From: Chitinophaga polysaccharea
GTDB taxonomy: Bacteria > Bacteroidota > Bacteroidia > Chitinophagales > Chitinophagaceae
NCBI RefSeq assembly: GCF_902150045.1
Contig: NZ_CABFVU010000001.1
Location: forward strand, 620,001-684,000
Direction of reading: 5' to 3'
Length of the DNA stretch: 64,000 nt
Of this stretch, positions 8,377 through 16,941 are shown piece after piece (position 1 is the stretch's first letter; each line of letters begins with the position of its first letter). A model generated the notes under the pieces. The model worked only from the letters and a program-made list of their open reading frames with translations. It was not told the origin of the DNA and did not search any database. A program made the translations under genes and the position numbers.

Positions 8377-9189
8377 ATGAATGATTTTCTGGAAGAGTTG
8401 AAGCGGCGGCACCAGCTGGCAGCGGCAAACGCTTATCCTGCCACAGGTGCAGTAGATGAATTTGTAAGCCACCTGCTGAACTGGTTATTCCCCGAACATA
8501 CCGGTCAGGTGATTGCCGACCCCTTGGCGCTGGAGCGCTTTGGCCATGAGCTGGAAGCGCAGCTGCAGCAATTACTGCAATCAATGGAAAACCAGCTGCC
8601 TGCAGATGCTGCAGGCCTGAGCCGGGATTTTATGAATAAAGTGCCGGTGATATATGATGAGCTGACAAAAGATGCCTCGGCTATATACCAGGGCGATCCG
8701 GCGGCATCCTGTTTATACGAGGTAATCCGCGCCTACCCGGGGTTTTATGCCATTGCCTTTTACCGCATTGCGCATGCCCTGTACCAGCTGAAGATCCCCG
8801 TATTGCCAAGAATGATCACCGAACTGGCACATTCCCGTACGGGAGTGGATATTCACCCGGGCGCTGTTATTGCACCGTGGTGTTGCATAGACCATGGTAC
8901 CGGTATTGTGATCGGTGAAACCACCGTGATAGGGCCGCATGTAAAACTGTACCAGGGCGTAACACTGGGTGCGCTGAGCATAGAAAAAAGCATGGCGCGC
9001 AGCAAGCGCCATCCTACTATAGAGGAACATGTAGTGATTTACGCCGGCGCCACAATTCTTGGCGGGGATACGGTGATAGGCCATCATAGCGTAATAGGCG
9101 GGAACGTGTGGCTGATTAAAAGTGTGGAGCCTTTCTCCCGGATCTATTACAAAGCAGAACATAAATTTTCAGATACAAACCAGGACTAG
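8377..9189 (+). CDS. cysE: Serine O-acetyltransferase
   Basis: A 270-residue enzyme that acetylates L-serine with acetyl-CoA to give O-acetylserine, the first step of cysteine synthesis. The N-terminal half is helical. The C-terminal half, from about residue 150, is a left-handed beta helix with hexapeptide repeats: GVDIHPGAVIAPWCCIDHGTG, GIVIGETTVIGPHVKLYQGVTLG and GATILGGDTVIGHHSVIGGNVWL. The DHG and GETxxIG signatures are typical of the family. The next gene, cysM, starts 4 bp after the stop, so the two enzymes of the pathway form one transcription unit and may assemble as cysteine synthase. Confidence 0.93.
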   Translation: MNDFLEELKRRHQLAAANAYPATGAVDEFVSHLLNWLFPEHTGQVIADPLALERFGHELEAQLQQLLQSMENQLPADAAGLSRDFMNKVPVIYDELTKDASAIYQGDPAASCLYEVIRAYPGFYAIAFYRIAHALYQLKIPVLPRMITELAHSRTGVDIHPGAVIAPWCCIDHGTGIVIGETTVIGPHVKLYQGVTLGALSIEKSMARSKRHPTIEEHVVIYAGATILGGDTVIGHHSVIGGNVWLIKSVEPFSRIYYKAEHKFSDTNQD

Positions 9190-9193
9190 TACA

Positions 9194-10075
9194 ATGGCTT
9201 CCATCATAGATCTGATCGGCAATACGCCGATGGTAGAATTAAAGAAGATATCCGCCAACCCGGCTGTTAAGATTTTTGCGAAGCTGGAGGGCAACAATCC
9301 CGCCGGCAGTGTGAAGGACAGGGCGGCCTATGGCATGATCAAAGGCGCGCTGGACAGGGGCGATATTAAACCCGGGATGAAACTGATAGAAGCTACCAGC
9401 GGTAACACCGGCATAGCACTGGCCATGATCGCCAGTATTTTCGGCCTTGAAATAGAACTGGTAATGCCGGCAGATGCCACCAGGGAAAGGGTGCTTACCA
9501 TGGAAGTATATGGCGCCAAAGTAACGCTCACGCCAAAGGAGCTGTCGATGGAAGGCTCTATTGACTACGCCAATGCCCAGGTAGCCAAAGGCGGCTATTA
9601 CATGCTGAACCAGTTTGCCAATCCCGACAACTACGGTATGCATTATAAAACCACCGGGCCGGAAATATGGAAAGATACCAATGGCGAAGTGACCCACTTT
9701 GTAAGCGCCATGGGAACCACTGGTACCATTATGGGCGTATCCCGCTTTTTAAAGGAACAGAATCCTGATGTGCAGATCGTGGGATGCCAGCCTACAGAAG
9801 GCTCAAAAATTCCCGGCATCCGTAAATGGCCGGAGGCTTATCTTCCAAAAATATTCGAAAGACCCAGGGTAGACCGTATCATGGATATCTCAGAAGAGGA
9901 AGCAAGAGCTATGACGAAAAGGCTGGCAAAGGAAGAAGCGGTATTTTGCGGTATGAGCAGCGGGGGCGCTGTAGCAGCGGCAGCACGGTTATCAAAGGAA
10001 TTACGTAGTGGCGTTATTGTTAGTATCATCTGTGACCGCGGCGACCGGTACCTTTCCAGTGACCTGTTTTCCTGA
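9194..10075 (+). CDS. cysM: Cysteine synthase B
   Basis: A 293-residue PLP enzyme that makes L-cysteine from O-acetylserine and sulfide. PLP is expected on Lys41 in NPAGSVKDRAA. The phosphate-binding loop appears as EATSGNTGIALA and the GTTGTIMG glycine-rich loop is present near residue 175. The C-terminal CGMSSGGAVAAA segment is also typical. The protein is short (about 293 residues) and lacks the C-terminal extension of CysK, which favours CysM. An in-frame start at 9122 lies inside cysE; the ATG at 9194, directly after the cysE stop, is preferred because conserved residues begin there. Confidence 0.93.
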   Translation: MASIIDLIGNTPMVELKKISANPAVKIFAKLEGNNPAGSVKDRAAYGMIKGALDRGDIKPGMKLIEATSGNTGIALAMIASIFGLEIELVMPADATRERVLTMEVYGAKVTLTPKELSMEGSIDYANAQVAKGGYYMLNQFANPDNYGMHYKTTGPEIWKDTNGEVTHFVSAMGTTGTIMGVSRFLKEQNPDVQIVGCQPTEGSKIPGIRKWPEAYLPKIFERPRVDRIMDISEEEARAMTKRLAKEEAVFCGMSSGGAVAAAARLSKELRSGVIVSIICDRGDRYLSSDLFS

Positions 10076-10093
10076 TAATTATTTAAAGAGATA

Positions 10094-10136
10094 AAAAAGG
10101 AACGGAGCGAAGAAAATCTTCGCTCCGTTCCTTTTT
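10094..10136. terminator. Bidirectional terminator between cysM and pdhB
   Basis: A 20-bp perfect stem (10094-10113 and 10117-10136) with a 3-nt loop, flanked by A-run and T-run, lies between two convergent genes. Confidence 0.92.
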
Positions 10137-10152
10137 ATACTTTTAGCAGCTG

Positions 10153-11136
10153 CTATTTCTTCATGTACATTACTTCCTTCACCAGTTTCACAGTACGCTC
10201 AATATCCGGCAGGTATAATTTTACCAGGTTTGGCGCGTAGTGCATAGGAGCGTCCTGTGCAGTGATACGGCGGATAGGCGCATCCAGGTAGTCGAAACCT
10301 TCTTTCTGGATACGGTATGTGATTTCGGAAGAAATACTTGCGAATGGCCACTGTTCTTCAACAATTACCAGGCGGTTTGTTTTCTTCACAGACTCCAGGA
10401 TGGTGAACCAATCCAGCGGACGGATAGTACGCAGATCGATCACTTCCGCTTCAATACCTTCTTTTGCCAGTTCCTCAGCCGCACCCAGCGCTACTTTCAT
10501 CATTTTGTTGAAAGATACGATGGTTACATCTTTACCAGCACGTTTGATATCTGCCTTACCGATTGGGATAATGTATTCTTCTTCCGGTACTTCTCCCATA
10601 TCGCCGTACATCAATTCGCTCTCCATGAATACAACCGGGTCTTCATCGCGGATAGCCGCTTTAAGCAAACCTTTTGCATCATACGGGTTAGAAACGGATA
10701 TCACCTTCAGGCCCGGGATATTGGCGTAGTAGCTTTCGAATGCAGTAGAGTGTTGTGCACCCAGCTGTCCGGCAGAACCGTTTGGCCCGCGGAAAACAAT
10801 AGGGCAACCCACCTGGCCGCCACTCATTGCCAGCATTTTTGAAGCAGTGTTGAGGATCTGGTCCAGCGCCAGTACAGCGAAGTTCCAGGTCATAAATTCA
10901 ACCACCGGACGCAGGCCGTTCTGTGCAGCACCTACTCCGATAGCAGCAAATCCAAGTTCAGCAATCGGCGTGTCTATAACGCGTTTTGGGCCAAACTCAT
11001 CCAGCATTCCCTGGCTCACTTTATAAGCACCATTGTATTCGGCTACTTCCTCCCCCATAAGGAATACCCGTTCATCACGGCGAAATTCCTCCTGCAGGGC
11101 TTCTCTTAAGGCTTGTCTGAAAGCTATCTGACGCAT
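10153..11136 (-). CDS. pdhB: Pyruvate dehydrogenase E1 component, beta subunit
   Basis: A 327-residue protein of the transketolase-like E1 beta family. The N-terminal pyrimidine-binding domain shows [37 protein letters not shown] and the hallmark [16 protein letters not shown]. The C-terminal transketolase domain shows [30 protein letters not shown]. With the alpha subunit it decarboxylates pyruvate on thiamine diphosphate and passes acetyl groups to E2. No alpha subunit or E2 gene is adjacent, so the complex is encoded at more than one locus. A branched-chain 2-oxoacid specificity is possible but less likely. Confidence 0.92.
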   Translation of the reverse strand: MRQIAFRQALREALQEEFRRDERVFLMGEEVAEYNGAYKVSQGMLDEFGPKRVIDTPIAELGFAAIGVGAAQNGLRPVVEFMTWNFAVLALDQILNTASKMLAMSGGQVGCPIVFRGPNGSAGQLGAQHSTAFESYYANIPGLKVISVSNPYDAKGLLKAAIRDEDPVVFMESELMYGDMGEVPEEEYIIPIGKADIKRAGKDVTIVSFNKMMKVALGAAEELAKEGIEAEVIDLRTIRPLDWFTILESVKKTNRLVIVEEQWPFASISSEITYRIQKEGFDYLDAPIRRITAQDAPMHYAPNLVKLYLPDIERTVKLVKEVMYMKK

Positions 11137-11179
11137 GCTATTCTTAATTGAAAGTTAAATGCCTTATTGAAAGGCAGGG

Positions 11180-11187
11180 CAAAAATA
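11180..11187 (-). promoter_or_regulatory. -7 promoter box for pdhB
   Basis: It reads TATTTTTG on the minus strand, 43 bp before the pdhB ATG. Confidence 0.5.
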
Positions 11188-11321
11188 TTGTTTGTTAACG
11201 AAAAAGCAAAGCAAACAACCGATTAATAATTATTATACCGCTGACAAGGGCCTGCATACTATTAATTAAAATAAATTAATATATTTATATTTTAGTCTTT
11301 ATTGACACCCTGCCAACTGCT

Positions 11322-11933
11322 ATGATTACCATTACTATCCTGACCTTGTGCTTTTTAGCCGCCCTTTCCTGTAAGATCAAAAAGGCAAAACTGCCTGAAC
11401 TGCAGGCGCTCCTCTGGTACATTCACCTGGTTTTCGGTTGTTTTGCGCTGTTATGCCTGTTACTGATGCTCAACAGCTACGGCTTCAAGGGCACACAAAC
11501 CGAACGGGTGTTCTTTACCCTCTACGCCGGCTCGGGGATGCTGCTTTACGGCCTCTCTAAACCAGGCAACGACGCCAGGTATGCCTACCTGCTGCTTTTC
11601 TTTGGGTTTCCGTTTATACTGCTGTTTGGCCTGCTACTGCCTCCACTTCGCATCATCGCCCTGGTGGCGGCGATCACCCTGCTGTCTGACAGCGAGTTTA
11701 AACGCTACCACATCGATGATGATTATGCCCTGCAAACAAAAAGTACTGGCATATTATCCGGCTACCCGGTTTACAGCCTGGTGGAAGACAAATACCTGTT
11801 TTTTGAGAAAGTGAGGCAGGATGTGGTAAAACCACAGGCAGTCCTGCGTTCGCTGAAGATGGCCAAAAGGGGGAAAGACAGTGTAAGGATACAGGCGAAC
11901 AATATAGATACGGTGATCGTGCTTTCCGAATAA
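11322..11933 (+). CDS. Uncharacterised four-segment membrane protein
   Basis: A 203-residue protein that I do not recognise. Hydrophobic segments lie at about residues 2-17, 31-50, 63-80 and 88-118, and the last is long enough to be two short helices. A soluble C-terminal part of about 85 residues follows and is charged (RYHIDDDYALQTKSTG, VRQDVVKPQAVLRSLKMAKRGKD). It ends with a beta-rich stretch (IQANNIDTVIVLSE). It stands alone, divergent from pdhB and convergent with the thiolase gene. The base composition of the ORF matches its neighbours. Confidence 0.6.
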   Translation: MITITILTLCFLAALSCKIKKAKLPELQALLWYIHLVFGCFALLCLLLMLNSYGFKGTQTERVFFTLYAGSGMLLYGLSKPGNDARYAYLLLFFGFPFILLFGLLLPPLRIIALVAAITLLSDSEFKRYHIDDDYALQTKSTGILSGYPVYSLVEDKYLFFEKVRQDVVKPQAVLRSLKMAKRGKDSVRIQANNIDTVIVLSE

Positions 11934-11935
11934 GC

Positions 11936-12006
11936 GGGGCTGACTAAAGGCCGGGAGAATCAGGTAAACAACTTTTCCATCACCCACCCGGTATTTTAGC
12001 CAGCCC
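11936..12006. terminator. Inverted repeat between convergent genes
   Basis: Positions 11936-11948 and 11994-12006 pair over 13 bp with one G-U position around a 45-nt loop that itself holds a GGG/CCC pairing. Its place between two converging stops suggests a shared terminator. Confidence 0.5.
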
Positions 12007-12017
12007 CTGTAAAAAGA

Positions 12018-13190
12018 TTATACTCTTTCTATGATCATAGCACTGGCGCCACCACCTCCGTTACAGATGCCTGCAACGCCGTACCGCGCCTGCTGCTGAT
12101 GCAGGATCGCATTCAGCGTTATCACTATACGCGCGCCGCTGCAACCAATAGGATGCCCTATTGCCACAGCCCCACCCCATACGTTTACCTTGTCGAGCGA
12201 CAGCCCCAGGTCTTTCGCATTGGCAATAGGCACGCAGGAAAAAGCTTCATTTACTTCTGCAACATCCATATCACTGATCTTCAAACCGGCTTTGGCCAGC
12301 GCATTGTTGATGGCTTTTACCGGTGTGGTGGTAAACCATTCCGGCGCCTGTGAAGCATCGGCAAAGCTGATGATCTTTGCCAGCGGTTTTAATCCCAGCG
12401 CTTTCAGTTTTTCGCCGCTTACCAGCACCACGGCAGCCGCGCCATCATTGATGTTGGAGGCATTGGCCGCAGTGATAGTCCCGTCTTTCTGAAAACTAGG
12501 CTTCAGGGAAGGCACTTTTTCGAAGATGACTTTTTTGTAGTCTTCATCTTCAGATACTGTTACCACCTGTTTGCCAGGTACCTGCACCGGTACCACTTCA
12601 TCCTTAAAGTATCCTTTCTCCCAGGCTGCTGCTGCACGTTTGTAACTTTCAATGGCGTATGCGTCCTGGTCTTCACGGGTGATCTTATATTCAGTAGCAC
12701 AAAGTTCCGCCGCATTGCCCATGTGAAAATCCTTGTAAGGATCCCAGAGCCCATCGCGGATAATGCCATCGGTTACGGCGCCATGACCGAGTTTATAACC
12801 GGTGCGTGCTTTATCAAGATAGTAAGGCGTGGCGCTCATGTTTTCCATACCGCCGGCTACTACTATGTCATTATCTCCCAGCAGGATACTTTGCGCGCCC
12901 AGCATAATGGCTTTCATACCGGAAGCGCATACCTTGTTAACGGTAGTACAGGGGATGGTATTGGGCAGGCCGGCAGCAAGACTTGCCTGGTTGGCAGGCG
13001 CCTGCCCAAGGTTGGCGCTGAGCACATTGCCCATATATACTTCATTTACTTCTGAAGGGGCCACTCCTGCTCTTTCCAGGGCAGCCTTGATAACGTGAGC
13101 TCCGAGCTGGGTAGCCGGAACTCCGGCCAGTGCGCCATTGAACGAACCTATAGGGGTACGGGCCACAGCTACTATAAATACTTCTTTCAT
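12018..13190 (-). CDS. atoB: Acetyl-CoA C-acetyltransferase (thiolase)
   Basis: A 390-residue biosynthetic-type thiolase that condenses two acetyl-CoA to acetoacetyl-CoA or runs the reverse cleavage. The acylated Cys88 lies in NKVCASGMKA. The NEAF motif is present (VAEVNEAFSCVP). His346 lies in GHPIGCSGARI and the second catalytic cysteine is Cys376 in GICNGGGGASA. These are the full set for an active enzyme. A role in fatty-acid or branched-chain degradation cannot be told apart from a biosynthetic role here, because no pathway partners are adjacent. Confidence 0.92.
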   Translation of the reverse strand: MKEVFIVAVARTPIGSFNGALAGVPATQLGAHVIKAALERAGVAPSEVNEVYMGNVLSANLGQAPANQASLAAGLPNTIPCTTVNKVCASGMKAIMLGAQSILLGDNDIVVAGGMENMSATPYYLDKARTGYKLGHGAVTDGIIRDGLWDPYKDFHMGNAAELCATEYKITREDQDAYAIESYKRAAAAWEKGYFKDEVVPVQVPGKQVVTVSEDEDYKKVIFEKVPSLKPSFQKDGTITAANASNINDGAAAVVLVSGEKLKALGLKPLAKIISFADASQAPEWFTTTPVKAINNALAKAGLKISDMDVAEVNEAFSCVPIANAKDLGLSLDKVNVWGGAVAIGHPIGCSGARIVITLNAILHQQQARYGVAGICNGGGGASAMIIERV

Positions 13191-13228
13191 CTGATAAATA
13201 AGATTGATTTGGCTAGTTTATAATCTAC

Positions 13229-13236
13229 CAAATATA
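13229..13236 (-). promoter_or_regulatory. -7 promoter box for the thiolase gene
   Basis: It reads TATATTTG on the minus strand, 38 bp before the ATG at 13190. Confidence 0.5.
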
Positions 13237-13296
13237 AGGAAAAGTTGTGGGGAACGCTCATCCTGCGGGCATACTGCCCATCTTCTTTTCAAATCC

Positions 13297-13304
13297 TATT
13301 TTTG
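13297..13304 (+). promoter_or_regulatory. -7 promoter box for dnaG
   Basis: TATTTTTG lies 18 bp before the dnaG ATG at 13323. This gives a predicted leader of about 15 nt and rules out the upstream in-frame start at 13245. Confidence 0.55.
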
Positions 13305-13322
13305 CCGTATGTTTGCAGTTGG

Positions 13323-15299
13323 ATGATATCACAAAACTCCATACAACAGATCCTCAGCCGCATTGATATTGTGGAAATTGTGGGCTCCTTCGTTAAATTG
13401 AAAAAAAGGGGCGCCAATTACCTTGGCCTGTGCCCGTTTCATAATGAGAAGTCGCCCTCCTTCACTGTATCTCCCGGCAAAGAGATCTATAAATGCTTTG
13501 GTTGCGGCGCCAGCGGCAATTCCATCAGCTTTATCATGGAGCACGAGAAGTATTCCTATGTGGAAGCGCTCCGGTGGCTGGCACAACGCTACCAGATTGA
13601 ACTGGAAGAAACAGAGGTAAGCCCGGAACTGAAGCAGCACCAGCTGATGGCGGACAGTTTGTTCATCATCAACAATTACGCCCGGGAATACTTTACAGAT
13701 ACGCTGTTTAATAAGGAAGAAGGCCAGAATGTAGGACTGAGTTATTTTGAAGAAAGAGGATTTTCGGAAGGAACCATTAAAAAATTCCAGCTCGGCTACT
13801 GTCTGAATACCTTTGACGCTTTTGCCAAATCGGCATTGAACAAAGGATACAACCTGGAATACCTGCAAAAAACAGGGCTGGTTACCATCCGCAACGATCA
13901 ACCTGCCGATAATTACCGCGGCAGGGTAATTTTCCCGATACATAACCAGTCGGGCAAAATACTTGGCTTTGGTGCGCGTATCCTGGTAAAATCAGACCGG
14001 GCGCCGAAATACATCAATTCTCCCGAAAACGAGATCTATGTAAAAAGCCGGGTACTGTATGGTACTTACTTTGCAAGGCACGCTATTGATAAGCTCAATG
14101 AGTGCCTGCTTGTAGAAGGCTACACCGATGTGATTTCCCTGCACCAGGCCGGTGTGGAAAATGTGGTGGCTTCCAGCGGCACCTCCCTTACACAGGATCA
14201 GCTGCGCCTGATAAAAAAATATACCAACAACCTCACCATTCTTTATGACGGCGACAGCGCCGGCGTGAAAGCTGCGCTCCGCGGGCTGGACATGGCCATT
14301 GAAGAAGGGCTGAACGTGAAGCTGGTATTGCTGCCGGACAAAGAAGACCCGGACAGTTATGTGCAGAAGATCGGTGCAGAAGCGTTCCGCGAATTCATTA
14401 AGGAAAACAAGCAGGACTTTGTACTGTTCAAACTGCAGCTGAGCATGCAGGAAGCAGGCAGCGACAGTAATAAAAAATCACAGCTGGTAAATGAGATCGC
14501 CGAAACCATTTCCAAGATTGATAAGGCAGAAGATTTCACACGGCAGCAGGATTATATCCGCCAATGCAGCCAGTTACTGCATATCGATGAACAGGGGCTG
14601 ATCCAGCTGGTCAATAAATTTATCCGCGACAGGCTCGTAAAAAGAGAGCAGGCGTATGCGCGTAACAACCCCGCTCCTTCCGGTGATGAACTCAGCGAAG
14701 AAGCGATTGCCGCTATGGAGGCTGCTGAAACAGGTATTTCGGTAGACTCCCTGATCAACGGGCATGAAAAACAGGAGAAAGCACTGGTAAAAATCCTGTT
14801 ACGTTTTGGCGATAAGCCTTTTAAAGAAGAGGACAACAGTACCGTAGCTGATTATATATTCCACCTCCCCTATGATTTTGAAGCATTGGCAGAAAGTGAG
14901 CTGGTGAAAAGGATTTTAAGGGAGTACAAAGCCTTGTACGATGCAGGGAACCTGCAGGATAAACGCTGGTTTCTTTATCATGAGGATCAGCAGTTCTCAA
15001 AAGAGATAGCCAATATCCTGGAAGATAAGGAAGCTGATCTAAGTATGAAATGGAAAGAGCAATTTGAAATAGATACCGTATATGGCGACGATGCATATTT
15101 GAAAGATACGCTCTCCACTACCAACTACCTGATCCTGCGAAAAGTGAAAAAGTTAATTTATGAGAACCAGGCCGAAGTGCAAAAGGCCTTTAAGGACAAT
15201 GACTACGAAGCGGCTAAAAGCTGTCTTGAAATGCAGAAACACCTCAACACCCTGGAAAAAGAACTCACCAACGGGATGGGCACCGTTATTTTCAAATAA
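13323..15299 (+). CDS. dnaG: DNA primase
   Basis: A 658-residue primase that lays RNA primers for replication. The CHC2 zinc-binding domain is intact with Cys37, His40, Cys58 and Cys61 (CPFH and CFGC). The RNA-polymerase domain contains FGARIL, the Toprim glutamate in CLLVEGYTDVISLHQAG, and the metal-binding DGDSAGVKAALRG. A helicase-interaction C-terminal region follows. The ATG at 13323 gives the canonical start MISQNSIQQILSRIDIVEIVG. The gene stands alone and converges with folA after a 17-bp gap without an obvious terminator. Confidence 0.97.
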   Translation: MISQNSIQQILSRIDIVEIVGSFVKLKKRGANYLGLCPFHNEKSPSFTVSPGKEIYKCFGCGASGNSISFIMEHEKYSYVEALRWLAQRYQIELEETEVSPELKQHQLMADSLFIINNYAREYFTDTLFNKEEGQNVGLSYFEERGFSEGTIKKFQLGYCLNTFDAFAKSALNKGYNLEYLQKTGLVTIRNDQPADNYRGRVIFPIHNQSGKILGFGARILVKSDRAPKYINSPENEIYVKSRVLYGTYFARHAIDKLNECLLVEGYTDVISLHQAGVENVVASSGTSLTQDQLRLIKKYTNNLTILYDGDSAGVKAALRGLDMAIEEGLNVKLVLLPDKEDPDSYVQKIGAEAFREFIKENKQDFVLFKLQLSMQEAGSDSNKKSQLVNEIAETISKIDKAEDFTRQQDYIRQCSQLLHIDEQGLIQLVNKFIRDRLVKREQAYARNNPAPSGDELSEEAIAAMEAAETGISVDSLINGHEKQEKALVKILLRFGDKPFKEEDNSTVADYIFHLPYDFEALAESELVKRILREYKALYDAGNLQDKRWFLYHEDQQFSKEIANILEDKEADLSMKWKEQFEIDTVYGDDAYLKDTLSTTNYLILRKVKKLIYENQAEVQKAFKDNDYEAAKSCLEMQKHLNTLEKELTNGMGTVIFK

Positions 15300-15316
15300 G
15301 CGCTGACATTAGTTTT

Positions 15317-15808
15317 TTACACCCGCTCCCATACCTGGAAAGCGAAGGAATACTGATTTTTCTCATCGGCCTCATGGCGCTCATCACTTACCAGTTCAAA
15401 CTCGGCCCCATCCAGCTGCGGGAAAAAGGCATCTCCGTGCACAACGGCGTATACACGGGTAAGATAGATCCGTTCTACTAACGGCCACGCCTGCTCGAAA
15501 ATCTGGGAGCCGCCGGTAATAAACAGTTCATCGCCACCGAACGACTTTGCCTTTTCAATGCCTTCTTCCACGGAACTTACAACATATGCGCCTTCCGGCT
15601 GAAAGTCCTGTTGACGGGTGATCACAATGTTAGGCCGGCCGGGCAGTGGTTTTCCCAGTGATTCAAATGTTTTACGCCCCATTACGATGGGTTTACCCAG
15701 GGTAGTGGATTTAAAATATTTAAGATCCGTGGGCAAACGCCAGGGCAGCATATTATTGATACCGATCACGTTATTTTCGGAAGCAGCTACGATAATGGAT
15801 ATACGCAT
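15317..15808 (-). CDS. folA: Dihydrofolate reductase
   Basis: A 163-residue enzyme that reduces dihydrofolate to tetrahydrofolate with NADPH. The typical start is present (MRISIIVAASENNVIGINNMLPWRLPTDLKYFK) with the WRLPxDxKxF motif that includes the catalytic Asp. MGRKTFESLGKPLPGRPNIVITR is the NADPH-binding segment, and LFITGGSQIFEQAWPLVERIYLTRV follows. It lies 9 bp downstream of thyA, which regenerates the substrate, so they form a classical operon. Confidence 0.96.
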   Translation of the reverse strand: MRISIIVAASENNVIGINNMLPWRLPTDLKYFKSTTLGKPIVMGRKTFESLGKPLPGRPNIVITRQQDFQPEGAYVVSSVEEGIEKAKSFGGDELFITGGSQIFEQAWPLVERIYLTRVYAVVHGDAFFPQLDGAEFELVSDERHEADEKNQYSFAFQVWERV

Positions 15809-15817
15809 AAGCGGGAG

Positions 15818-16639
15818 TTATATGGCTACCGGTGCTTTGATGGCCGGATGAAACTGGTAATTTTCCAGTTTAAAATCTTCATACTTAAAAGAGAAAATAT
15901 CTTTGACGTCCGGGTTGATCTTCATTACCGGTAAAGGAAACGGCGTCCGGGTCAGTTGCAGGTTGGCCTGTTCCATATGGTTGCTGTACAGGTGCACATC
16001 TCCGAAAGTATGGATAAAGTCGCCCGCTTCCAGGTCGCATACCTGTGCCATCATCATGGTGAGCAGTGCGTAGGAAGCAATATTGAAAGGCACGCCCAGG
16101 AATACATCAGCGCTGCGCTGGTACAGCTGGCAGCTGAGCTTACCACGTGTTTCCCCCTTTGCAGGATCGGCAGGAGTTACGTAAAACTGGAACAGGCAAT
16201 GACAGGGGCTGAGCGCCATTTCAGACAGTTCGCCCACATTCCATGCATTCACAATAATACGGCGGGAGTCCGGATTGTTCCGGATAGTATTTACCGCTTC
16301 GGTGATCTGGTCTATCACTTTGCCGCTGCGGGTTTCCCAGCTGCGCCATTGTTTACCGTATACAGGTCCCAGGTCCCCGTTTTCATTGGCCCATTCATCC
16401 CAGATGCTCACGCCATGTTCCTTCAGCCATCCTATATTGGTATCTCCCTTTAAAAACCAGAGCAATTCATATATGATTGACTTGAGATGCAGCTTTTTAG
16501 TAGTAACCACGGGAAAGCCTTCCTGCAGGTTGAATCTCATCTGGTAGCCAAAACAGCTGGTAGTGCCGGTGCCGGTGCGGTCTGTTTTAACTGCGCCGTT
16601 CCGGATAATATGTTGTAATAAAGATAGATACTGCTCCAT
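15818..16639 (-). CDS. thyA: Thymidylate synthase
   Basis: A 273-residue enzyme that methylates dUMP to dTMP using methylene-tetrahydrofolate. Landmarks in order are [23 protein letters not shown], the central [14 protein letters not shown], the catalytic cysteine in [13 protein letters not shown], and [24 protein letters not shown], ending [18 protein letters not shown]. The length is close to the usual 264, with a short insert after the catalytic loop ([12 protein letters not shown]). It is the first gene of the thyA-folA pair. Confidence 0.97.
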   Translation of the reverse strand: MEQYLSLLQHIIRNGAVKTDRTGTGTTSCFGYQMRFNLQEGFPVVTTKKLHLKSIIYELLWFLKGDTNIGWLKEHGVSIWDEWANENGDLGPVYGKQWRSWETRSGKVIDQITEAVNTIRNNPDSRRIIVNAWNVGELSEMALSPCHCLFQFYVTPADPAKGETRGKLSCQLYQRSADVFLGVPFNIASYALLTMMMAQVCDLEAGDFIHTFGDVHLYSNHMEQANLQLTRTPFPLPVMKINPDVKDIFSFKYEDFKLENYQFHPAIKAPVAI

Positions 16640-16941
16640 AAGGCCGCAATTTACGAAGTTTTCCAGTTGAAAAATATAACATAATTAAGGCAAAGAAAAA
16701 AAACGGAAGTACACTCAAATTTTCGTAATCTGCTGTAATATTTGCTTACAACAAGATCGGCTTAATGAGAAACTTCTGCCCATCAGAGATGATGATGAAA
16801 AACCTGTAGTACCCCTTGTGGCAGAGGATCATAACAAGTTAGTTTATTACAACCAAAATCGGGATCGTAAACCAAAAAAAATCAACAGCATGATCATAAC
16901 CTCGTTTTAATCATCATTCATTATCTAAACTATCACAAGCT
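16640..16941 (+). other. Intergenic leader region of the first SusC gene
   Basis: These 302 bp between the divergent thyA and susC-like genes contain no supported gene. The AT-rich half beside thyA should carry the thyA promoter. A TAATATTTG near 16736 resembles the -7 box with one extra base and would leave a long leader of about 200 nt for susC. No riboswitch fold was recognised. Confidence 0.4.

Noticed and set aside
10240..10842. A 200-codon frame antisense to pdhB.
   Set aside because: It is the complementary shadow of a conserved enzyme gene and has a Cys/His/Phe-rich composition typical of antisense frames.
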